DNA of 12,315 nucleotides from Deltaproteobacteria bacterium. Its GTDB lineage: Bacteria; Myxococcota; Myxococcia; Myxococcales; Myxococcaceae. The notes beneath the pieces were generated by a model. It did not search any database. It saw only the letters and a list, made by a program, of their open reading frames with translations, and was not told where the DNA came from. This document shows, piece by piece, positions 1 to 6,260 of the stretch (the stretch's first letter is position 1; the number at the start of each line of letters is the position of its first letter). Made by a program: the position numbers and the translations under genes. The DNA lies in contig VGRA01000031.1 of NCBI GenBank assembly GCA_016875515.1, positions 1 through 12,315 on the forward strand. Direction: 5' to 3'.

Positions 1-1
1 C

Positions 2-808
2 CTGCGGCGGGAGGAGCTGCTGCCGCTGTTGGACCGCTGGCTGGGGGAGCAGGGGCTGCCCCTCCACGGGCAGGGGCACGTGGAGCGGCTGGCCGCTGCG
101 CACCGCGGCGGCCCGGGGCAGGCCGAGGTGGTGGCCCTGCGCGTGCCCCGCGAGGTGAAGCTGGTGCACGGGCTCGGCGGAGGGATGGCGGACGCGGCCC
201 GCATGTTCCACGCGCATGGCCAGGCGGTGGCGCTGTCCCACCGGGCGCCCGCGCTGCCGGCCGAGCTCCGGCTGGCCGCAGACGGCGCGCTGCTGCACGG
301 GGTGGGCGCCGCGTTCGAGCGGTGGCTCGCCGACGAGCGGTGGCTGCGGCGCTACGTGGGACTGTCCGCGCCCGCGGCCCGGGACGCGGCACGGGCCGCC
401 GCCTTCTGGCAGCTGCTGGGGCTGCGGCGCGCGTGCGGCCGGCTGCTCTGGGCGGTGGGGCTGCACGCCAGCGCCTCGCTGGAGCACGCGGAGGACAGCT
501 TCTCCGAGCAGCTGTCGCGGGCAAGCGGCGTGGCGGTGGAGCGCGGCGAGTGGCTGCGCGCGCTGCCCCGGGCGCATGCCGCGGGAGAGCCCCTCCGCGG
601 GGCAGGCCTGGAAGCGGCCCTGCACGCCGTGCTGGTGCAGCGCTTCGGCGAAGACCAATTTCGAAACCCGGCCGCAGGGGCCGAGTGGCGCATGCTGCTG
701 GCTGCGGCGCCGCGCGAGGGCGTGGAGGGGCTCCTCCGCCTGCTCGGCGCGGACGCGCAGCCGCTGCGAGGCGCCGGGGCGCGGCTCCTCGCAGTGCTCA
801 ACGCCTGA
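2..808 (+). CDS. M3-like metallopeptidase homologue lacking zinc-site residues (C-terminal part, 5' end outside window)
   Basis: The reading frame is open from the first bases of the window, so this is the C-terminal ~268 residues of a longer protein. The TTG at 29 is only an internal Leu codon. The pattern follows the C-terminal half of M3-type oligopeptidases: an Arg-Val-Pro-x-Glu-Val strand, a Gly-rich turn, the active-site helix, a Leu-Pro-x-Glu-x-Arg segment, a helical region, and a terminal Phe-Arg-Asn-Pro-x-x-Gly motif (about 656-680). At the active-site helix, where active members have His-Glu-x-Gly-His, this protein reads His-Ala-His-Gly-Gln (209-223). The downstream Thr-Glu-Gly that supplies the third zinc ligand reads Leu-His-Gly. 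I infer a non-catalytic pseudoenzyme. The role is unknown. It converges on the minus-strand gene ending at 841. The family call is from pattern recall, not a search. Confidence 0.62.
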   Translation: MRREELLPLLDRWLGEQGLPLHGQGHVERLAAAHRGGPGQAEVVALRVPREVKLVHGLGGGMADAARMFHAHGQAVALSHRAPALPAELRLAADGALLHGVGAAFERWLADERWLRRYVGLSAPAARDAARAAAFWQLLGLRRACGRLLWAVGLHASASLEHAEDSFSEQLSRASGVAVERGEWLRALPRAHAAGEPLRGAGLEAALHAVLVQRFGEDQFRNPAAGAEWRMLLAAAPREGVEGLLRLLGADAQPLRGAGARLLAVLNA

Positions 809-835
809 GGGGACGAACGCGTCCCCCCGGGGGAC
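809..835. terminator. Candidate hairpins between convergent genes
   Basis: The 32-base gap between two convergent stops holds overlapping inverted repeats: GGGGAC (809-814) can pair with GTCCCC (821-826), and GTCCCC (821-826) can instead pair with GGGGAC (830-835). Both are strong G/C stems right after the plus-strand stop. There is no T-tract on either side, so this is at best a U-less or bidirectional terminator. Confidence 0.35.
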
Positions 836-840
836 AGCTG

Positions 841-1146
841 CTACTTCTTCGCCTTCAGCGCGCGGACCAGCTTGTCCTTGGCCGGGCTCCGCGTCGGCGC
901 GGCCTTCGCCATGGCCGGCTTCGGGCCGAACTGCCGCATCAGCTCCATCTCGATGACCAGCAGCTCGTCCGCCAGCGCCGCGTTGCTGCCGGCGGCTCGC
1001 GCCAGCGGGGCGACGGGGTCCACGCCCTGCCCGTGCCGCAGGCGCAAGAGCCTCTCCTCGTCCGGGGCGAAGGTGGGGGCGGCCTTCTTCAGGGCCACCT
1101 TCACCTGCTCCGCCGTCACCACCGCCGTGCTGTTCTTGCTCGCCAT
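841..1146 (-). CDS. Small Lys/Ala-rich hypothetical protein (101 aa)
   Basis: I do not recognise this protein. The ATG at 1146 is preferred over an upstream ATG in the same frame (1242): the protein becomes a compact soluble 101-residue chain, and GAGG-containing purine-rich DNA lies just upstream. Residues 1-30 are polar with a Thr-Ala-Glu-Gln-Val helix start. Residues ~30-75 form a predicted helical core containing Asp-Glu-Glu-Arg-Leu-Leu-Arg-Leu-Arg. The last ~25 residues are Lys/Ala/Pro-rich and strongly basic, like nucleic-acid-binding tails, but no domain is identifiable. It has no signal peptide or membrane segment. Its stop faces the stop of the M3-like gene 32 bases away. The preceding region contains a plausible promoter (1223-1250). 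Confidence 0.6.
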   Translation of the reverse strand: MASKNSTAVVTAEQVKVALKKAAPTFAPDEERLLRLRHGQGVDPVAPLARAAGSNAALADELLVIEMELMRQFGPKPAMAKAAPTRSPAKDKLVRALKAKK

Positions 1147-1222
1147 ACCTGGTGCCTCACTTCCTCGTTGAACCGCTGAACACCTGCTCATGTCGGACTC
1201 GGCCCGTCCGCAAGCAGTGAGC

Positions 1223-1250
1223 AGTCTAGGAGGTGAAGTCACCGCGGCAA
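1223..1250 (-). promoter_or_regulatory. Candidate promoter for the small hypothetical gene
   Basis: Read on the minus strand, TTGCCG (1245-1250) and TAGACT (1223-1228) are 16 bases apart, each matching four of six bases of the housekeeping consensus. The predicted transcript would have a leader of about 70 bases before the ATG at 1146. It rests on sequence resemblance only. Confidence 0.35.
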
Positions 1251-1271
1251 GTTTTCAGCCGGGGCCCCCGT

Positions 1272-2306
1272 TCAGCGGGCGTCGTCCGGGGGCTCCTCCA
1301 CCCCGCCTCCGGCATCCGGCGTGCCGGCATCCGGCTTCACCCGCGGGATGCCGAAGCGGTCCATGGCCTCCGCAATGCCCACCGGCTTGTCCGCGTCCGG
1401 CAGCGCGTCCTCGGGGACCTTCAGTCCCGGGGGCTTCCCCACCCCGGTGACGATGGACTCCACCTTCAGCCGCAGCACGGCCGGGGTGGCCCTGGCCTCG
1501 TCCGCGCCCTGTCCGGGGGCGTTCAGCACCCCGTCCAGCCGGGCGCGCAGCACCACCGCCGTCACCGAATCCACCAGCACCTCGCCGGAGAGGGACTGTG
1601 GCTCGCGGCCGTTGAAGAAGGAGAGGCGCAGCGCGGTGTCCTCGTCCACGCCGCCGTCCCTGGTGGTGACGGGCGGGAGCAGCGCGGCCGGGCCCTTCCC
1701 TTCCCCCTTGCCCCCCAGCGAGACGGTGTACTTCCAGGCGGTGCGCCCCTCGTAGGTGGCGGTCCCCTCCGGCTTGAGCACCATGCGCCCGCCGAACAGC
1801 GCGTCCACCTCCGCGAGCACGCCGTGCAGGTCCTCCCGGGCGCGCTCCGCCATGCCGCGGTCCCGGAGTCTCTGGCGGTAGCGGCCGTAGCGGCTGCGCG
1901 CGTACACCTGGCCGCCCACGCGCAGCACGTCGAACCCCTGGTCGCGGCTGTTCTCCAGCGTGCCGTGGAAGTCCCCGGACAGGGCGCCGGCGGCGCTGCG
2001 CAGCGTGCGCGTCTCCGACAGCTTCACCGTGCCGTCCCCGTGGCTCCACTCGAAGGACACCTTCGCCGTGAAGGTGTGCGCCCCCAGCCGCTCCACCGCC
2101 TCGGCCCCGCCCATCCCCAGGATGCGCCGGGCCACGCGCGCGTCGTCTGCCACGTCCTCCGGCTTGAGCGTCTCGGAGGCAGCTGCCAGCACCTGGGGCG
2201 GGTCCTCCGGGGAGAAGATGCGGGCCTTGGCCGCGCGGTCCACCGGGTCCGCGCAGGAGAGCAGGCCGGCGAGGCAAAAGGCTGAGGACAGGACGCGGGA
2301 CGCCAT
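1272..2306 (-). CDS. Predicted lipoprotein, unknown function (344 aa)
   Basis: The N-terminus is a short basic start, a hydrophobic core and a lipobox Leu-Leu-Ser-Cys, with Cys18 as the predicted acylated residue. The mature protein should therefore be anchored to a membrane from the periplasmic side. The body (about 45-300) alternates short hydrophobic and charged stretches consistent with beta strands (Val-Ser-Phe-Glu-Trp, Val-Tyr-Ala-Arg-Ser, Trp-Lys-Tyr-Thr-Val-Ser). This gives a vague LolA/LppX-like impression but no motif that would prove it. The C-terminal tail is Pro/Asp/Gly-rich, including a Pro-Asp-Ala-Gly-Thr-Pro-Asp-Ala-Gly repeat. There is no clear Shine-Dalgarno before the ATG. 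Instead a possible -10 element lies only 12 bases upstream. It diverges from the DUF2058 gene across 92 bases. Confidence 0.72.
   Translation of the reverse strand: MASRVLSSAFCLAGLLSCADPVDRAAKARIFSPEDPPQVLAAASETLKPEDVADDARVARRILGMGGAEAVERLGAHTFTAKVSFEWSHGDGTVKLSETRTLRSAAGALSGDFHGTLENSRDQGFDVLRVGGQVYARSRYGRYRQRLRDRGMAERAREDLHGVLAEVDALFGGRMVLKPEGTATYEGRTAWKYTVSLGGKGEGKGPAALLPPVTTRDGGVDEDTALRLSFFNGREPQSLSGEVLVDSVTAVVLRARLDGVLNAPGQGADEARATPAVLRLKVESIVTGVGKPPGLKVPEDALPDADKPVGIAEAMDRFGIPRVKPDAGTPDAGGGVEEPPDDAR
1309..1335. repeat. Two 12-base direct repeats, 15-base period
   Basis: CCGGCATCCGGC occurs at 1309-1320 and again at 1324-1335, separated by GTG. On the minus strand the 15-base period encodes the Pro-Asp-Ala-Gly repeat in the lipoprotein tail, so it is an in-frame coding repeat that can expand or contract without a frameshift. 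Confidence 0.75.
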
Positions 2307-2318
2307 GGACGGCGCGGC

Positions 2319-2347
2319 AAGTTACGGGAGGTTGACACCCCCGGCAA
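2319..2347 (-). promoter_or_regulatory. Candidate promoter of the lipoprotein gene
   Basis: On the minus strand TTGCCG (2342-2347) and TAACTT (2319-2324) are separated by 17 bases. The -10-like hexamer ends 12 bases before the ATG at 2306, so the mRNA would start only a few bases before the start codon. No Shine-Dalgarno is visible there, which fits a nearly leaderless transcript. Confidence 0.35.
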
Positions 2348-2355
2348 GGCGGCCA

Positions 2356-2385
2356 TTGCCCCGCCGGGCAGTGCTCGGGTAGGAG
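2356..2385 (+). promoter_or_regulatory. Candidate promoter of the DUF2058 gene
   Basis: TTGCCC (2356-2361) and TAGGAG (2380-2385) lie 18 bases apart, 13 bases before the ATG at 2399. AGGAG inside the second hexamer could instead be a distant ribosome binding site, so the two interpretations compete. Confidence 0.28.
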
Positions 2386-2398
2386 CCCGTCCCCCACC

Positions 2399-2935
2399 AT
2401 GCAGGACCTCCGAGACAAGCTGCTGAAGGCCGGCCTCGTCACCCGCGAGCAGGCGGACCAGGCCACGCGCAAGGAGCCGCCCGCCGCCCCGCGCGCGCGC
2501 CCGGTCCAGGCCCCCGCCGAGCCGAGGGTGCCGAGGCTGCCCCCGCTGGCCCTGCCCGGGACGGCGGCCCACAGCCGGCTGCTCGCCCTGCAGCAGCAGG
2601 AGCTGGACGCGAAAATCCGCCAGGCGGTGAAGGCCGGCGAGGTGCCGCTCGAGCCCGGCGAGGTGACGTTCCACTTCGTCACCCGCAAGCAGAAGCTGCG
2701 GCGGCTGGAGCTCTCCGCCTCGCAGGCGAAGGCCCTGGAGGACGGGACGCTGGCGGTCGTGGAGCGGCCGGAGCCCGGCGGCATCGAACACGCGCTGGTG
2801 CCGGCCGCGGTGGCGGACCAGCTGGCGCTGGTGTCCAGCAAGGTGGTGCGGTTCTACAACCGCCCGGGCGCCCCCGTGGGCTTCGCCGAGGCGGCCCCCG
2901 CGGAGGGCTCCGGGGACGGCGGCGACGGGGGCTGA
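2399..2935 (+). CDS. YaiL-like DUF2058 protein (178 aa)
   Basis: The opening Leu-Arg-Asp-Lys-Leu-Leu-Lys-Ala-Gly-Leu-Val (residues 4-14) is the hallmark start of DUF2058 proteins such as E. coli YaiL, usually described as putative nucleic-acid-associated proteins. A Pro/Ala/Arg-rich linker (about 22-55) follows. The conserved C-terminal core starts near residue 60: an Ala-Lys-Ile-Arg-Gln helix, a Val-Thr-Phe-His-Phe-Val strand, Leu-Arg-Arg-Leu-Glu-Leu, then Leu-Val-Pro near the end. The length is close to the family norm. The usual long Lys/Gln-rich coiled segment is replaced here by a Pro-rich linker. The last ~12 residues are Gly/Asp-rich. Its 3' end overlaps the convergent kinase gene by 82 bases. 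The biochemical role of the family is not established. Confidence 0.72.
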   Translation: MQDLRDKLLKAGLVTREQADQATRKEPPAAPRARPVQAPAEPRVPRLPPLALPGTAAHSRLLALQQQELDAKIRQAVKAGEVPLEPGEVTFHFVTRKQKLRRLELSASQAKALEDGTLAVVERPEPGGIEHALVPAAVADQLALVSSKVVRFYNRPGAPVGFAEAAPAEGSGDGGDGG

Positions 2936-4197
2936 ACCGGCAGGCGCACGGTCAAGGTGGCCCCCTCCCCCTGCCGGGACTGAACGGACACCTCGCCCCC
3001 CCAGCGCCCAGGCAATCCCCTGCACGATGTAGAGCCCCAGCCCGAGCCCGCCGTAGCTGCGCTCGGACACCGCGCGCTCGAAGCGGCCGAAGATGCGTCC
3101 CAGGTGCTCCGGCGCAATGCCGATGCCGTGGTCCTGCACCTCCAGCGTGGCCGTGCCCTGCTGGCGCCTCACGCGCAGCTCCACCGCCCCGGCGCCGTAC
3201 TTGAGGGCATTGTCGAGCAGATTCACCACCACCTGCTCCAGCCGGCGCGCGTCCCAGTGGCCCACATACGCCTCGGCCTCATGGCGGAACTGCACCCCCG
3301 CCTGCTGGGCCTGGCCCTCCAGGCGCGCCGCCGCCTCGCGGACCAACTGCGCAAGGTCCACCGGCTCCAGCTGCATGCGCAGGCGCCCCGAGTCGATGCG
3401 GGAGACGTCCAGCAGGTCGTTCACCAGATCCGCCACCTTCCCCACCTGACGGAGCCCCATCCCCAGGTGCCGCCGCTCCCGCAGCGTGGCCTCGGTCTGC
3501 TCGCGGCCGGCCAGCTCCCGCATGAGCAGCTGAAGCTTCAGCTGCAGCGGCGTCAGGGGCGTCTTCAGCTCGTGGCTCGCCACCTGGAGGAATTCGTCCC
3601 GCAGCTTCACCGCTTCCCGCAGCGTGCGCTCCGAGCGCTTGATGTCCGTCATGTCCATCACCAGCGCCACGTAGCCGCGCACCTGGCCCTCCGCGTCCCG
3701 GTCCGGCACGCACAGGGTGGTGAGATCCCGCGCCTCGGGCCCCTCCCCCAGCCGGGCCACGGATCGCACCGCCTTGCCCTCGAACACCGGGGCCACCGCG
3801 GCCAGCGCCTCCTCGGCGGTATGGAAGCCGCCCAACCTGGCCGACCGGTTGGGATCCGCCGGGTTGCCGGCCACGTAGTCGGTGAAGGCCCGGTTCTGGA
3901 ACAGCGCCCGGCAGTCCCGGTCCACGTACAGGACCATGGCCGGGAGCGCGTCGATGACCAGCCGCAGCTGCGCCTCGCTGCGCTCCCGCGCAGCAGCGCC
4001 TCGTAGGCGTGCAGGCGGCCCACGATGACGTCCGTGGCGAACTGGATGTCCCGCTCGAACCGGGCGCGGTCCCGCGAGGCGGTGGCGCGCTGCTGCAGCA
4101 CGCCGGTGGCAAGGGTGAGCAGCAGGCCGCCTGCCAGCACGCCCCACGGCAGCCACCGGCCCGGCCTCCGCTGTCCCCTGCGCTGCGCCACCTCCAC
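2854..4197 (-). pseudogene. Sensor histidine kinase (TM / partial CHASE / PAS / HisKA / HATPase) broken by two frame lesions
   Basis: The parts of one kinase lie in two frames. Frame A starts at GTG 4197, or better GTG 4191, which sits 8 bases after GGAGG. It encodes a basic N-terminus, one membrane helix (residues ~15-36) and the beginning of a CHASE sensor domain, ending His-Ala-Tyr-Glu-Ala-Leu-Leu-Arg-Gly near 3985. The frame then changes between about 3990 and 3976, and the next recognisable unit is already the PAS domain (about 3980-3640). HisKA follows, with phospho-acceptor His in Ser-His-Glu-Leu-Lys-Thr-Pro at 3572-3574. Then come the N-box Asn-Leu-Leu-Asp-Asn, the G1 motif Asp-His-Gly-Ile-Gly-Ile near 3133-3116, and the G2 motif Gly-Leu-Gly-Leu-Gly-Leu. 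A run of seven C (2996-3002) throws the last strand out of frame. With six bases the expected Gly-Gly-Glu-Val-Ser-Val and Leu-Thr-Val-Arg-Leu-Pro appear and stop at 2854. Sequencing or assembly error is the main alternative. It lies ~32 bases downstream of gcdH, same strand. Confidence 0.75.
2996..3002. other. Seven-base G/C homopolymer at a frameshift in the kinase gene
   Basis: Plus strand C7, coding strand G7. Reading six G restores the standard end of the HATPase domain; reading seven sends translation into a long antisense frame that runs past the DUF2058 gene to 2024. It is the exact site of the 3' lesion. Confidence 0.8.
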
Positions 4198-4228
4198 GGC
4201 CTCCCCGAGCGGGCCGCGGCGGCGGACG

Positions 4229-5413
4229 TCAGCCGCCGAACGCGTCCAGGCCCGTGATGGCCTTGCCCAGGATGAGGGTATGCACCTCGTGCGTGCCCTC
4301 GTAGGTGAAGACCGACTCGAGGTTCAGCATGTGACGGATGGCGGGGTACTCGTCCGTGATGCCGTTGGCGCCGAAGATGCTGCGCGCGGACCGGGCAATC
4401 TCCAGCGCCGCCTTCACGTTGTTCCGCTTCGCCAGGGACACTTGCTCCGGCGTCACCTTCCCCTCGTCCTTCAGACGGCCGAGGCGCAGGGACACCAGCT
4501 GTGCCTTCACGATCTCCTGCAGCATGTCCGCCAGCTTCTCCTGCGTGAGCTGGAACCCGGCAATGGGCTTGCCGAACATCTGGCGCGAGAGCGCGTACTC
4601 CCGCGCCCCCTCGAAGCAGGCAATGGCCGCCCCGGTGACGGCAAACGCAATGCCGGCGCGCGCGGAGTTGAGGCAGCTGAGCGGCCCGCGCAGCCCCTGC
4701 ACCCCGGGCAGCAGGTTGGCCGCCGGCACGCGCACGTCCTGGAAGGAGAGTTCGGAGGTGAACGACGCGCGGAGCGAGAACTTCCCGTGGATGTCCTGCG
4801 CGGTGAAGCCCGGCATCCCCTTCTCCAGCAGGAAGCCGCGGATGCTCTTGCTGTCCCCGTCATCCACCTTCGCCCAGACGATGGCGACGTCCGCGATGGA
4901 GCCGTTCGTAATCCACGTCTTGCTGCCGTTGAGCACGTAGTGTTCCCCGTCCTTGCGCGCCCGGGTGCGCATGCCGCCCGGGTCGCTGCCGAAGTCCGGC
5001 TCGGTCAGCCCGAAACAGCCAATGGCGCGCCCCTTCGCCATCTCCGGCAGCCAGCGGCGCTTCTGCTTCTCCGAGCCGAACTGCCAGATGGGGTACATGC
5101 ACAGCGACGTCTGCACCGAGGCGAAGCTGCGCAGCCCCGAGTCCCCGCGCTCCAGTTCCTGCAGAATGAGGCCGTAGGCCACGTTGTTCATCCCCGCGCA
5201 GCCGTACTCGGTGGGCAGCGGCGCCCCGAAGACGCCCATCTCCGCCAGCGTGGGCACCACCTCCATGGGGAACTTCCCGTCCCGGAACCAGCGCCCCACC
5301 TTCGGCAGGTAGTCGCGGTCGATGAAGCCGGCCACGAGATCACGCGCGGCGCGCTCCTCGGCGGTCAGCATGTCGTCGATTCGGTAGAGGTCCGTCACGG
5401 GCGAGCGGGACAT
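4229..5413 (-). CDS. gcdH: Glutaryl-CoA dehydrogenase
   Basis: This is a full-length acyl-CoA dehydrogenase fold (394 aa). It oxidises and decarboxylates glutaryl-CoA to crotonyl-CoA plus CO2 using FAD, in the cytoplasm. GcdH-specific features are the Leu-Arg-Ser-x-x-Ser-Val-Gln-Thr-Ser-Leu segment, where Arg95 matches the arginine that holds the distal carboxylate of glutaryl-CoA. Others are Phe-Gly-Leu-Thr-Glu-Pro-Asp-Phe-Gly-Ser-Asp (134-144), and Ile-Phe-Gly-Ala-Asn-Gly-Ile-Thr-Asp-Glu-Tyr-Pro (346-357). The catalytic base is Glu372 in Tyr-Glu-Gly-Thr-His-Glu. The ATG at 5413 gives the usual family length; only a weak GGAG lies upstream. It is divergent from the SDR operon with 94 bases between them. 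In this setting it fits the last dedicated step for glutaryl-CoA from aromatic, lysine or tryptophan breakdown. The broken kinase gene follows it on the same strand. Confidence 0.93.
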   Translation of the reverse strand: MSRSPVTDLYRIDDMLTAEERAARDLVAGFIDRDYLPKVGRWFRDGKFPMEVVPTLAEMGVFGAPLPTEYGCAGMNNVAYGLILQELERGDSGLRSFASVQTSLCMYPIWQFGSEKQKRRWLPEMAKGRAIGCFGLTEPDFGSDPGGMRTRARKDGEHYVLNGSKTWITNGSIADVAIVWAKVDDGDSKSIRGFLLEKGMPGFTAQDIHGKFSLRASFTSELSFQDVRVPAANLLPGVQGLRGPLSCLNSARAGIAFAVTGAAIACFEGAREYALSRQMFGKPIAGFQLTQEKLADMLQEIVKAQLVSLRLGRLKDEGKVTPEQVSLAKRNNVKAALEIARSARSIFGANGITDEYPAIRHMLNLESVFTYEGTHEVHTLILGKAITGLDAFGG

Positions 5414-5454
5414 GGGGTTCTCGGATGCTCCGGCTGGTTGTGGTGTGCCAGAGC

Positions 5455-5484
5455 GGGTTAGCCGGGGCGTGCGCCCTTCGTCAA
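5455..5484 (-). promoter_or_regulatory. Candidate gcdH promoter
   Basis: Minus-strand TTGACG (5479-5484; five of six to the -35 consensus) is followed after 18 bases by TAACCC (5455-5460). This gives a leader of roughly 35 bases before the gcdH ATG. The -35 lies only five bases from the -10-like element of the divergent SDR gene, so the two promoters would be physically interlocked. Confidence 0.4.
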
Positions 5485-5489
5485 TCTGC

Positions 5490-5495
5490 TAGGGT
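5490..5495 (+). promoter_or_regulatory. Candidate -10 element of the SDR-RidA-crotonase-ACAD operon
   Basis: TGC-TAGGGT resembles an extended -10 and ends 12 bases before the ATG at 5508. A matching -35 is not evident. AGGG within it is too far from the ATG to be an ideal ribosome binding site. The same TAGGGTCYGC string occurs at 10262-10271 before the other plus-strand operon. Confidence 0.35.
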
Positions 5496-5507
5496 CCGCC
5501 GCCGCTC

Positions 5508-6260
5508 ATGGAATCCATCGCGGTCGTGACGGGGGCCTCGCGCGGCATCGGGCGCGCGGTGGCCGAGGCCTTCGCCGAGGCGGGACACGTCGTCTGGGCG
5601 CTCGCCCGCACGGAGGAGGCCCTGCAGTCACTCGCGGAGGCCCACCCGGGCCGGGTGAAGCCGCTCCTGTTGGACGCCTCCAACGCGAACTCGGTGGTGG
5701 CCGCCGCGAAGGCGGTGCTGCAGGGCGGCGCCCCGCGGGTGCTGGTCAACAACGCCGGCATCGCCCTGTCCGCGCCGCTGAAGCGCACCAGCACGGAGGA
5801 CTACCGCCGCGTCATGGCGGTCAACGTGGAGGCCCCCTTCCTGCTCTGCAGGGAGCTCATGCCCGCCATGGCGGACGCGGGCTTCGGCCGCGTCATCAAC
5901 GTGGCCAGCACCGCCGCGCTCAAGGGCTTCACCTACACCTCCGCCTACTGCGCATCCAAGCACGCGCTGCTGGGGCTCACCCGGGCGCTGGCGCTGGAGT
6001 ACGCCCGCAAGCACGTGACGGTGAACGCCGTCTGCCCGGGCTGGACGGACACGGACATGCTGCAGCGGTCGGTGGACACCATCGTGGAGGCCACGGGCCG
6101 CACCGCGGAGCAGGCGCGCGCGCAGCTGGCCGGGATGAACGCCATGGGCACGCTCATCCGCCCGCGGGACGTGGCGGCCCTGTGCCTCTTCCTCGCCTCC
6201 GACGCCGCCTCGGCCGTCACCGGCGCCGCGTACACCATGGACGGAGGGGAGGCGGTATGA
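5508..6260 (+). CDS. Short-chain dehydrogenase/reductase, FabG-like (250 aa)
   Basis: This is a classical SDR with every key motif: cofactor loop Thr-Gly-Ala-Ser-Arg-Gly-Ile-Gly (8-15), Asn-Asn-Ala-Gly (81-84), active-site Asn106, Ser134, Tyr147 and Lys151 (Tyr-x-x-x-Lys), and a Pro-Gly-Trp motif near 177-179. The closing Thr-Gly-Ala-x-Tyr-Thr-Met-Asp-Gly-Gly is typical of 3-oxoacyl reductases and 3-hydroxyacyl-CoA dehydrogenases of this fold. Length is normal. It is the first gene of a plus-strand operon; its TGA overlaps the ATG of the RidA gene (ATGA), implying translational coupling. With CoA enzymes on both sides, oxidation of a 3-hydroxyacyl-CoA or alicyclic hydroxy-CoA intermediate is the most likely role. 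The substrate and the NAD/NADP choice cannot be read securely. Confidence 0.9.
   Translation: MESIAVVTGASRGIGRAVAEAFAEAGHVVWALARTEEALQSLAEAHPGRVKPLLLDASNANSVVAAAKAVLQGGAPRVLVNNAGIALSAPLKRTSTEDYRRVMAVNVEAPFLLCRELMPAMADAGFGRVINVASTAALKGFTYTSAYCASKHALLGLTRALALEYARKHVTVNAVCPGWTDTDMLQRSVDTIVEATGRTAEQARAQLAGMNAMGTLIRPRDVAALCLFLASDAASAVTGAAYTMDGGEAV

Noticed and set aside
322..1179. 285-codon plus-strand frame spanning the end of the first gene and the small minus gene
   Set aside because: It is an Ala/Arg/Gly-rich shadow crossing a convergent gene boundary, with no motif.
1261..1271. GGGGCCCC palindrome as terminator of the lipoprotein gene
   Set aside because: It has no loop and no T-tract; too weak to call.
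1255..2841. 528-codon minus-strand frame over the lipoprotein and DUF2058 genes
   Set aside because: It is a Gly/Arg-rich shadow with no domain; the lipoprotein and DUF2058 frames have recognisable features.
2024..2995. Continuation of the kinase frame beyond the HATPase domain as a C-terminal fusion
   Set aside because: It exists only because of the seven-G tract and is antisense to two other genes. The expected kinase end appears in the frame with six G.
3104..4006. 300-codon plus-strand frame opposite the kinase
   Set aside because: It is His/Leu/Arg-rich and antisense to clear PAS, HisKA and HATPase motifs.
4025..5461. 478-codon plus-strand frame antisense to gcdH
   Set aside because: Composition is typical of GC-rich shadow frames and no motif is present. 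The minus-strand GcdH is complete with all catalytic residues.
5455..5495. Operator palindrome in the gcdH/SDR intergenic region
   Set aside because: I looked for a convincing inverted repeat and saw only short GC-rich matches of the kind expected by chance.
6182..6256. Upstream in-frame start giving a 165-residue RidA
   Set aside because: The extra 25 residues are Arg-rich, lie inside the SDR gene and are not part of the RidA fold. The ATG at 6257 has a good ribosome site and the ATGA overlap.
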